In this document: positions 7,405 to 13,876 of the stretch, piece after piece
Layout: the number at the start of each line of letters is the position of its first letter
Numbering within the stretch: the stretch's first letter is position 1
Assembly (NCBI GenBank): GCA_947177715.1
Contig: CAMWVM010000014.1
Coordinates: forward strand, 1 to 13,876
Length of the DNA stretch: 13,876 nucleotides
From: an uncultured Ruminococcus sp.
Lineage (GTDB): Bacteria; Bacillota; Clostridia; Oscillospirales; Ruminococcaceae
Direction: 5' to 3'
Notes under the pieces: generated by a model
Told to the model about the DNA's origin: nothing
Seen by the model: only the letters and a program-made list of their open reading frames with translations
Databases searched by the model: none
Made by a program: the position numbers and the translations under genes

Positions 7405-8387
7405 TGAAATACAGCGATTCGGCTTTTGAAAAAGCTGATTTGGTAATTGAACAACGCCGCAGAAAAGCTGAGAATGATCAGCAAAACCGTATGCTTGAGA
7501 TATCAAAGGATGCTCCCGAAGTTGAAATTCTGCAAAGAAATTTAAGAAATACAGGACTTGAACTTGTGAAGCTGATTATGCAGGGCGGAAATGATACACA
7601 TTTTCTTATTGAGAAAATAAAAGAGAAAAATTTATCTACTCAACACACTATAGAGGAGCTTCTTGAAGCAGTAAAGGGTGACAGACATTATCTTGATGTA
7701 CACTATTACTGCGAAAAGTGTAAGGACACCGGTTATTCAGAGGGGCGACGCTGTTCATGTATGGAGGATTTGTTAAGAAAATTTACAACGGAGGAACTGA
7801 ATAGAAACTGTCTTATTGAACTTCATGATTTTTCTGAATTTTTCTTGGATTTTTATGACAAATCATCTGACGGGAGCTTTTCACCCTATGAAAAAATGCG
7901 TCAGAATTTAGAATACTGTAAGGAATATGCGGAAAACTTTAATACTAAAAGTCCGTCGTTGTTCTTCTTTGGAAAAACAGGACTTGGTAAGACGTTTTTA
8001 TCTTCATGTATTGCTAAAGCGATGCTTGAGAAAAATGTAAACGTGGCTTTTGGTTCTATTATAGATTTTCTGAGAAAAATTGAAAACGAGCATTTTGGCA
8101 AAGAACAAGGAGATACCTTAAATATTCTCATTGATGCAGACATAGTTATACTTGATGATTTAGGTTCAGAATTTCTAACGGCATTTACGGAATCGGCTTT
8201 ATATGATATTATAAACTGTCGTATCAATTTGAGCAAGCCTACGATTATATCTACTAATTTATCATACAGCGAACTTGATAGGAAATATAACGAAAGAATT
8301 GTTTCACGTCTGACAGGATGCTTTGTCCCGCTGAGTTTTGTGGGAAAAGATATAAGACATATTAAAATGATTAGAAATATGAGATAG
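7401..8387 (+). CDS. DnaC/DnaI-like AAA+ helicase loader
   Basis: A 328-residue cytoplasmic ATPase that probably loads the replicative helicase onto DNA. Residues 1-100 are helical and charged, the region that contacts the helicase in this family. Four cysteines, C104, C107, C118 and C120 (CEKC ... CSC), form a likely zinc site. The AAA+ core has Walker A GKTGLGKT (191-198), Walker B VILDD (249-253), sensor 1 with N286 in STNLS, and RIVSRL (299-304), which supplies the arginine-finger region. It lacks the beta-clamp or domain III features of DnaA. The first of two adjacent ATG codons (7401) is chosen because GGAGGGG (7387-7393) is seven bases upstream and because it makes the usual four-base ATGA overlap with the dnaD-like gene; 7404 is the alternative. 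A good terminator follows, so this is the last gene of a two-gene operon. Confidence 0.9.
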   Translation: MMKYSDSAFEKADLVIEQRRRKAENDQQNRMLEISKDAPEVEILQRNLRNTGLELVKLIMQGGNDTHFLIEKIKEKNLSTQHTIEELLEAVKGDRHYLDVHYYCEKCKDTGYSEGRRCSCMEDLLRKFTTEELNRNCLIELHDFSEFFLDFYDKSSDGSFSPYEKMRQNLEYCKEYAENFNTKSPSLFFFGKTGLGKTFLSSCIAKAMLEKNVNVAFGSIIDFLRKIENEHFGKEQGDTLNILIDADIVILDDLGSEFLTAFTESALYDIINCRINLSKPTIISTNLSYSELDRKYNERIVSRLTGCFVPLSFVGKDIRHIKMIRNMR

Positions 8388-8393
8388 TATAGT

Positions 8394-8424
8394 AACCGAC
8401 TGATGATGCAGTCGGTTTTATTTT
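8394..8424 (+). terminator. Rho-independent terminator of the replication operon
   Basis: AACCGACTG (8394-8402), a six-base loop, and CAGTCGGTT (8409-8417) form nine perfect pairs with a GC-rich middle, followed by TTATTTTA. It lies seven bases after the stop of the ATPase gene. Confidence 0.92.
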
Positions 8425-8567
8425 ACATTAAATTATTTTACTGGAATACTAATATTATTTTGTTTGAATAGACTAATTTTTGAGTTGTTAAATTAAACAG
8501 ATTTAATAAAAAAAATTATGCAAATAGCCGAAAGTTTTATTTAAATTATTTAATAATTCGGTCTTAA
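8425..8567. other. AT-rich intergenic DNA upstream of the mannanase promoter
   Basis: This is part of the 316-base gap between the replication operon and the mannanase gene. It holds no gene. It is very AT-rich, with A- and T-runs close to the -35 that could act as an UP element. It also contains small palindromes: ATTAAA/TTTAAT at 8492-8507 and a longer one at 8544-8558, though short palindromes arise easily in such sequence. Confidence 0.6.
8544..8558. repeat. 15-base palindrome next to the mannanase -35
   Basis: AATTATT (8544-8550), a central T, AATAATT (8552-8558), perfectly symmetric and ending nine bases before the -35. It is nested within CCGAA (8528-8532) and TTCGG (8557-8561). Placement suits an operator or activator site, but it is made only of A and T, so chance is a real alternative. 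Confidence 0.35.
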
Positions 8568-8596
8568 TTGACAAATAAAATTATTAAGTGTATACT
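8568..8596 (+). promoter_or_regulatory. Near-consensus promoter of the mannanase-CotH gene
   Basis: TTGACA (8568-8573) is a perfect -35; TATACT (8591-8596) is 5 of 6 for the -10; the spacer is exactly 17 bases. Transcription should start near 8603, leaving a leader of about 100 bases before the ATG. This is the best-matched promoter in the window and suggests strong basal transcription unless a repressor acts. Confidence 0.85.
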
Positions 8597-8645
8597 ATAT
8601 ATCGTGGTGATATGTGTCTTTATGTCGACTATTGTCACAGAAGGT

Positions 8646-8669
8646 CCAAATCTGTTTTATAGATTTTGG
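8646..8669 (+). promoter_or_regulatory. Hairpin in the mannanase leader
   Basis: CCAAATCT (8646-8653) pairs with AGATTTTGG (8661-8669) with one bulged base, around a seven-base loop. It lies between the predicted transcript start and the ribosome binding site (AAAGGA, 8687-8692) and is not followed by a T-run. It could stabilise the message or slow ribosome access; no known riboswitch is recognised. Confidence 0.35.
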
Positions 8670-8703
8670 GGATTAAAAAAATATAGAAAGGATTTGTTTT
8701 TTT

Positions 8704-11700
8704 ATGGAAGCGAAAAAAATGTCAAGCAGATTTTTAGGCTTGTTTATGGCACTTGCTATGCTCATAGGCATATTGCCGATTGAATCTGTAATTGACGTAT
8801 CTGCTGCATCAAGCGGATTCCATGTTAGCGGAACACAGATATTGGACGCTAACAATATGCCTTTTGTTATGCGTGGCGTTAATATCGGACATGCATGGCT
8901 GAAGAATACATATGATACAAAAGTATCTATTGAATCGGCAGCTAAGCTTGGTTGCAACACATTAAGAATCGCTTTGTCAGACGGTAACGGCCGTTTTGAT
9001 ATGAGTGAAAAATGGGAGAGGACTACTGAACAGGAAGTTCGGGAGATCATTGATTTATGTAAAGCGAACAAGGTTGTTTGCGTTCTTGAAATTCAGGATC
9101 CCACCGGTTCAAACGATACATGGAGATTAGATAGTGCAGTTAATTTTTGGATTGAGATGAAAGATATTCTCAATGCAAATAAGGACTATGTAATTGTAAA
9201 TATCGCTAATGAATGGTATGGAAGCTGGGGCAGCGACGCCTGGGCAAATGGCTATAAGAGTGCTGTTCAGTCACTTCGTGATGCAGGCATTGAAAATATG
9301 CTTATGGTTGACTGTGCCGGATGGGGGCAGTATCCGCAGTCAATTAATGAGAAAGCCTGGGAAGTTGCAGGAGCAGACTCTTTGAATAACACTATATTCT
9401 CAATCCACATGTATGAATATGCAGGCGGAAGCTCACAGACTGTAAAGGATAATATCTGGAATGCACTTCAGACAGGATATCCTGTAGTTATCGGTGAGTT
9501 CGGCTTTAAACACAGCAACGGAGATGTAGACGAAGCTACAATCATGAGCTATTGCCGTGAGATGAATGTTGGCTATATGGGTTGGTCATGGATTGGAAAC
9601 GGCGGCGGAGTTGAATATCTTGATATTGCTAAAGTAAACGACGGTTCAGTGCTTTCAAGCGACTGGGGCGATATTTTATTTAACAGTGAAAACGGTATCA
9701 AGGCAACATCAACTCTATGTTCTATTTATACAGGCATTATTGATGAGAGCCAGGTAGTACCTGACGATTCTAAAACTGAAGAATTACCTGAAAACGTACA
9801 GAACGTTATGGCTATTAACGGTGCTAACATAGATGCTGTTAAGATTTCAGGTGCTGACGGTTACAAAGATGGTGACTTCTTAAATGGCGGCAACGGTAGT
9901 TCTATCGCTTATGGTATTCCTTTTGAAGTAGATGATACAAGCGATAACGCTACTTATAAAATTGAAATCTACGCACAGGGACAAGGTTCACCAAAGGTAG
10001 CTGTTTGGAACGGTTCAAAATCTGAAGTTGAATCAACTTCAATTTCCGGCAGCAACTGGAGCGCACTAAAGACTACTCCAACTACAATCACTTTGAAGGG
10101 TTCACAGCTTTCAAGCGGTACTAACTATGCAGGTGTTTCTGCAGGTGAGTATATGAATCTTTATAAAATTGTTGTTACTAAAACAGTAACTGGAGAAAGT
10201 GAAAGTTCTAAGGTTGAAGAAAGCAGCTCAACAGCTGAAATAGAATCAAAATATGAAATTGTCGGACCTTATAAGGCAGGAACGGTTTCAGAAAGCGGAA
10301 ATTCATTTACAGCGAAGGTTGCAAGCTCAAGAGATTATAAGTTTGTAGGCTGGTATTCAGATGAGGCTTGTACAAACCTGGTTACATCCAACGCTTCAGT
10401 ATCAAAATCAGAAAGCACATTATATGCTAAGTTCGATTATGTAACATATAATATGCCTATCATTGACGTTGTGACCTCAAAGAACAACGGAAGCGTAATA
10501 GAAGCTTTCCCTGAAAGTGCAGGCAAGAGCACAAAATATAAGGGATCTTCAATTAATATTACAAATATTGATGGTTCTTTGATTAATGTACTTCCTCAGA
10601 TAGATGTAGTAGATGAAGCTACACAAGAAGTTACTGGAACTCGTGATATGCTTGTTGATATCAGGGGCAGAGGTAACTCAACATGGATGCTGGAAAAGAG
10701 ACCTTTCCGTTTGGATTTTGAGAAAAAGGTTAACTTGCTTCAAGGCGGAGGAACTGCTAAGAAGTGGATTCTTCTTGCAAACCAAGTTGACAGAACTTTG
10801 CTTAGAAACCAGTTGGCTTTGGATTGGGCAAGAACATCCTTGACAGGAATTCCGTTTACTACTGACACACAGCCTGTAGAATTCTATCTTAACGGCGAAT
10901 ATATGGGCGTATATCTTCTTGTTGAACAGTCTGAAGTAGCTAAGGGTCGTGTTGAAGTTACTGAACCTGAAGCTAATACAGGCAACATTGATGAAATTGG
11001 TTTCTTACTTGAAAGAGATAATCTTGCTGAAGAAAACGGCGTACCACAAGAAGATTATTATGTAAAAGATGATACATACGGCGAATTGTTTACAATTAAA
11101 TCAGGCGTATTTGAGGTTGAAGATGAAAATGGAAACTTAACTGATACAACAACTTCAGGCGCTTATAACACTAACGTTAATGCATTGGCAATTCAGCAGT
11201 ATATTTCAAAGGTAAGTGCAGCAATCAAGAGCGGTAATCAGGCAGCTATTGAAAGCTATGTTGATATGGATTCATTGGTAGATATGTTTATCCTCCAGGA
11301 ATTCACTAAGAACTGCGACGTTGGCGGATCAAGCTTCTATATGAGTAAAGATGTTGGAGCAGACGCTAAGTTGGTATTTAACCCACCTTGGGATTTTGAC
11401 AAGGGATTTGGTAATGATACACGTGGTCAGGATCCAACAGGTTTATATTCTGCTAATAGCAGCAATGATAATGTAAACAAGTGGTTTAATTCTCTTTGGA
11501 GCCAGAATTGGTTCAGAAATCTTGTGAAAACAAGATGGGCAGAATTGAGAAGCGATTCTAATTCAAATCCTCAGAATCTTATAGCTCAGGCAAATGAATT
11601 TACAAATGACTATGAAGATTCACTTAACAGAAACTTCGATAAGTGGGATGTTCTTAATAAGACTTATGGATGGAACGGCGGCGGATATGGTCAGTATTAT

Positions 11701-13876
11701 GGTGATATCGGACCTCAGAACGGCAATACTTATGATGGTCAGGTTTCATATCTTACAACATGGATCAGAAACCGTATTTTCGACCTCGACACAGTATTTG
11801 AATATTCTGTAGATCCTGTTGATGGAGAAAAATTAACTCTTAATGCAACTGACTACAGCGAATATACATACGAAGATCGTAAGACTAATGTTGCAATTCC
11901 ATTTGTAGTTAATAACACAAGCAATGATATTACAATCAAAGTTCCTGTTGGAAATGCAGGAAACGACACATGGGCAAATGTATTCGGTCCAAGCGGTGCC
12001 GGAATTATGTGGAGCTCATCAGATACAAACGGCAATGAGTCTGCTGATCAGGTTCAGAAGACTTTTGACGCAGTACAGAAGTATTATAACAGAGTTAACG
12101 GTGAAGTTATAGTTACTATTCCTGCCGGTGCTCCAACAGGTACATACTATATTGGTGTAACTGGCGGTTCTTTGGATTCAATTACTGTTTCATTTGCTAA
12201 TGAAGGTGACGTAACACCAATCGGTGGTGTAGTTATTGAAGAATTTACAGTAACTGCTTCAGCTAACGATGCAGCAATGGGAACTGTTGCTCCTGCAACA
12301 CAGACAGTTGAAAAGAATGGACAGGCAACAGTAACAGCTACAGCTAATGACGGTTATGAATTTGTAAACTGGACAGTAAACGGTGAAGAAGTAGTAACAT
12401 CACCTGACTATGCATTTACAGTAACAGAAGATGTTGAATTAGTTGCTAATTTCAAGGAAGTTGTTGTTGAAGAACAGTTCACAGTAACAGCTAAGGCAAA
12501 CAATGATGCTTATGGTACTGTATCAGGCGCAGGCACATATAATTCTGGAGAAAGTGTAACATTAACAGCTACACCTAAGCCGGGTTATAAGTTTGAAAAG
12601 TGGGTTGTAAACGGCAGCGATGTTCTTTCACCAGACTATGCATTTACTATCACTTCAGATGTTGAAGCAACTGCATACTTTGTAAAAGATACTTCAGTAA
12701 GCGATGAATGGGTAGTAATCAAGGACTTTGGTGACGTTCCATTTGAAACAGATTGGGAAAACAGTCATCTCCTTAAATATGATCTTTCAGATTATGTTGC
12801 AGCAAAAATCGTAATTGAAGGAAGCGCAACAGAAGTTAAACTTTGGTTGAATACAAGCGGAGATACACCTGTTGTAACAGATCTTTCATTGGACGGAAGA
12901 TATGAGTATGAATTTACAGAAGCTGATATGGAATCCGTTAAGGCAATCCTTCAAGGTAAGGATAACGGCGGAACAATCACAAAGTTCACTATTTATGGTA
13001 TTCCTGGCGAAGTAGTTAAGTATACAGTAGCAACTTCTGTAGCTGAAGAATGTGACGGAATGGGAACAGTAACAGCTACTAAGGAATATAAAGAAGGTGC
13101 ACTTGCAACAATTAAGGCAACACCTGAAAGTGGATATAAGTTTGTAAAATGGGTTGACGAAAACGGAAAAGAATATACAAAATCAACTCTTACATTGACA
13201 GTAACAGAGGATGCAGCATATACAGCATACTTTGAAAAGAAAGCTTCAGGAGAAACAACTAAGACAGATACAGTCAGAATAGAAGCAGAAGGCGCAACAT
13301 TGTTTGACAGCAATGCACACCAGACAAAGCCAGGCGATACATGGTATGGTGAAGCTTCAGAAAATGACTGGTTAGAAATGACCGGCGCATGTGAAGCATA
13401 TCTGCCAATCGTAATTACAGATACTTCAGTAACATATGACATCACAATCAGATATGTTGCAGAAGGTTCTGACAAGAACCCTTGGGTTAATATCTGGCAG
13501 CCGGGAAGCGGTTCAGAAACAGCAACAATCGGCGGCAAAACATATTCAAAAGCTTCTTATTATCAATTAGGTACAACAACTAAGTGGGGCACTCAGACAA
13601 TTGAAGGTGTTACATTCAGTGAACCAGGAACATATTACATTGGAATTTATGGTGATCAGTATGCAGGATATGACTATGTAGAAGTTAAGTCAAGTGAACC
13701 TGTATTTGAAGCAGTAACAGTAGTGGGAATTCCAAGCAGCGAAGAACAGGGAACAGTAACCGGCGGCGGTACAGTTCTTGTAGGTTCAGATGTAACACTT
13801 ACAGCAAGATCAAAGACTGGCTATAAGTTTGTAAACTGGACACTTAATGGCGAAGAAGTTGGAAAGAGCAGAACAC
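8704..13876 (+). CDS. Secreted modular GH5 mannanase fused to a CotH kinase domain, 3' end missing
   Basis: An open frame of at least 1,724 codons with no stop before the window edge. Residues 1-35 are a signal peptide (hydrophobic RFLGLFMALAMLIGIL; cleavage near DVSA). Residues 38-344 are a GH5 catalytic domain closest in pattern to GH5_8 endo-beta-1,4-mannanases (VSGTQILDANNMPFVMRG, NIANEWYGSW, GWGQYPQS, SIHMYEYAGG, NGDVDEATIMSY). The acid/base is E170 and the nucleophile E265; H235, Y237 and W296 line the site. Residues 365-494 are a beta-rich module, then a Ser/Glu linker and an InlB-like repeat. Residues 583-1030 are a CotH kinase domain with RGRGNSTW (654-661), KKWILLAN (686-693), DRTLLRN (696-702) and WDFDKGFG (896-903). 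Beta-rich modules and more InlB-like repeats follow. ATG 8704 is eleven bases after AAAGGA (8687-8692). No dockerin, SLH or LPxTG is seen, but the C-terminus is outside the window. Extracellular mannan or glucomannan breakdown is likely; the role of the kinase domain is unknown. Confidence 0.93.
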   Translation, partial: MEAKKMSSRFLGLFMALAMLIGILPIESVIDVSAASSGFHVSGTQILDANNMPFVMRGVNIGHAWLKNTYDTKVSIESAAKLGCNTLRIALSDGNGRFDMSEKWERTTEQEVREIIDLCKANKVVCVLEIQDPTGSNDTWRLDSAVNFWIEMKDILNANKDYVIVNIANEWYGSWGSDAWANGYKSAVQSLRDAGIENMLMVDCAGWGQYPQSINEKAWEVAGADSLNNTIFSIHMYEYAGGSSQTVKDNIWNALQTGYPVVIGEFGFKHSNGDVDEATIMSYCREMNVGYMGWSWIGNGGGVEYLDIAKVNDGSVLSSDWGDILFNSENGIKATSTLCSIYTGIIDESQVVPDDSKTEELPENVQNVMAINGANIDAVKISGADGYKDGDFLNGGNGSSIAYGIPFEVDDTSDNATYKIEIYAQGQGSPKVAVWNGSKSEVESTSISGSNWSALKTTPTTITLKGSQLSSGTNYAGVSAGEYMNLYKIVVTKTVTGESESSKVEESSSTAEIESKYEIVGPYKAGTVSESGNSFTAKVASSRDYKFVGWYSDEACTNLVTSNASVSKSESTLYAKFDYVTYNMPIIDVVTSKNNGSVIEAFPESAGKSTKYKGSSINITNIDGSLINVLPQIDVVDEATQEVTGTRDMLVDIRGRGNSTWMLEKRPFRLDFEKKVNLLQGGGTAKKWILLANQVDRTLLRNQLALDWARTSLTGIPFTTDTQPVEFYLNGEYMGVYLLVEQSEVAKGRVEVTEPEANTGNIDEIGFLLERDNLAEENGVPQEDYYVKDDTYGELFTIKSGVFEVEDENGNLTDTTTSGAYNTNVNALAIQQYISKVSAAIKSGNQAAIESYVDMDSLVDMFILQEFTKNCDVGGSSFYMSKDVGADAKLVFNPPWDFDKGFGNDTRGQDPTGLYSANSSNDNVNKWFNSLWSQNWFRNLVKTRWAELRSDSNSNPQNLIAQANEFTNDYEDSLNRNFDKWDVLNKTYGWNGGGYGQYYGDIGPQNGNTYDGQVSYLTTWIRNRIFDLDTVFEYSVDPVDGEKLTLNATDYSEYTYEDRKTNVAIPFVVNNTSNDITIKVPVGNAGNDTWANVFGPSGAGIMWSSSDTNGNESADQVQKTFDAVQKYYNRVNGEVIVTIPAGAPTGTYYIGVTGGSLDSITVSFANEGDVTPIGGVVIEEFTVTASANDAAMGTVAPATQTVEKNGQATVTATANDGYEFVNWTVNGEEVVTSPDYAFTVTEDVELVANFKEVVVEEQFTVTAKANNDAYGTVSGAGTYNSGESVTLTATPKPGYKFEKWVVNGSDVLSPDYAFTITSDVEATAYFVKDTSVSDEWVVIKDFGDVPFETDWENSHLLKYDLSDYVAAKIVIEGSATEVKLWLNTSGDTPVVTDLSLDGRYEYEFTEADMESVKAILQGKDNGGTITKFTIYGIPGEVVKYTVATSVAEECDGMGTVTATKEYKEGALATIKATPESGYKFVKWVDENGKEYTKSTLTLTVTEDAAYTAYFEKKASGETTKTDTVRIEAEGATLFDSNAHQTKPGDTWYGEASENDWLEMTGACEAYLPIVITDTSVTYDITIRYVAEGSDKNPWVNIWQPGSGSETATIGGKTYSKASYYQLGTTTKWGTQTIEGVTFSEPGTYYIGIYGDQYAGYDYVEVKSSEPVFEAVTVVGIPSSEEQGTVTGGGTVLVGSDVTLTARSKTGYKFVNWTLNGEEVGKSRT
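10450..11800 (+). other. CotH kinase domain within the mannanase protein
   Basis: About 450 residues of the CotH family (kinase-like, first known from Bacillus spore coats and later found in secreted and cellulosome-linked proteins). The motifs seen are, in order, MPIIDVVTS at the start, RGRGNSTW with a following K-R-PFR, KKWILLAN, DRTLLRN, the strand EFYLNGEYMGVYLLVEQ, and the metal-binding loop WDFDKGFGN. The key acidic and basic residues look intact, so activity is possible. It is flanked by an InlB-like repeat before and a beta-rich module after. Confidence 0.87.
12244..13876 (+). repeat. Dispersed InlB/Flg_new-like protein repeats
   Basis: Four similar units of about 70 residues lie in the C-terminal half: 12244-12456, 12478-12681, 13021-13233 and 13711 to the edge. 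Each has the pattern TVTA ... GTV ... G ... VTLTA ... GYKFVNWTVNGEEV ... YTAYF. The first and last share FVNWT-NGEEV; the first two share SPDYAFT. A more distant relative is at 10252-10434, ahead of the CotH domain. Such repeats are spacer or binding modules on surface proteins. Beta-rich modules separate some of them. Confidence 0.8.
13264..13689 (+). other. CBM6/35-like module within the mannanase protein
   Basis: About 140 residues opening with VRIEAEGATL and closing with GYDYVEVK, the start and end typical of CBM6/35-type beta-sandwiches (the IEAE strand and a D-Y-V/I-E-V final strand). Tryptophans in DTWYGE, NDWLEM and NPWVNIW could contact sugar. The family number cannot be fixed by eye. 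Confidence 0.6.

Noticed and set aside
8568..8783. Small + strand ORF with a hydrophobic start
   Set aside because: Its TTG start is the -35 box of the mannanase promoter, and it overlaps the signal-peptide region of the real gene in another frame.
12993..13538. 181-codon open frame on the - strand
   Set aside because: It is antisense to a continuous, well-supported modular protein and has no recognisable family; a by-product of repetitive composition.
1..13876. CRISPR arrays, tRNA and rRNA genes, intact insertion sequences
   Set aside because: No regularly spaced direct repeats, no tRNA-like cloverleaf or rRNA stretch, and no transposase or integrase reading frame was seen.

Overview
The window looks like chromosomal DNA of a fibre-degrading gut Firmicute, most likely a Ruminococcus-type member of the Oscillospiraceae. 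This is inferred from the AT-rich sequence, strong AGGAGG-type ribosome binding sites, a BspA-like surface protein, a DnaD/DnaC-type replication pair, and a very large secreted protein joining a mannanase to a CotH kinase domain. No species can be named from the sequence alone. Every gene I accept is on the + strand.

Region 1 (1-4730) is a DNA-repair block. The 3' end of uvrB is followed by a GNAT acetyltransferase, a class I SAM-dependent methyltransferase and a complete uvrA. The ribosome binding site of uvrA lies inside the end of the methyltransferase gene, so those two are probably translationally coupled. No terminator is visible between uvrB and uvrA. A hairpin after uvrA probably ends the transcript.

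Region 2 (4780-6210) has its own promoter and encodes a secreted protein with seven BspA-type leucine-rich repeats at exactly 23-residue spacing. After its double stop comes about 220 bases of unassigned sequence that reads on in the same frame, then a strong terminator-like hairpin.

Region 3 (6315-8424) is a replication operon: a good promoter with an extended -10, a DnaD-domain protein, and an overlapping DnaC/DnaI-like AAA+ ATPase, closed by a textbook terminator. The two proteins probably act together in loading the replicative helicase.

Region 4 (8425-13876) is an AT-rich intergenic stretch with a near-consensus promoter (TTGACA-17-TATACT) and a roughly 100-base leader. It precedes one open frame of at least 1,724 codons that runs off the window. 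The order of parts is signal peptide, GH5 mannanase (closest in pattern to GH5_8), beta-rich module, Ser/Glu linker, one InlB/Flg_new-type repeat, CotH kinase domain, beta-rich module, two InlB-like repeats, beta-rich module, one InlB-like repeat, CBM6/35-like module, and a further InlB-like repeat cut by the window edge. This is the most unusual object in the window. Whether it ends in a dockerin or another anchor cannot be seen.
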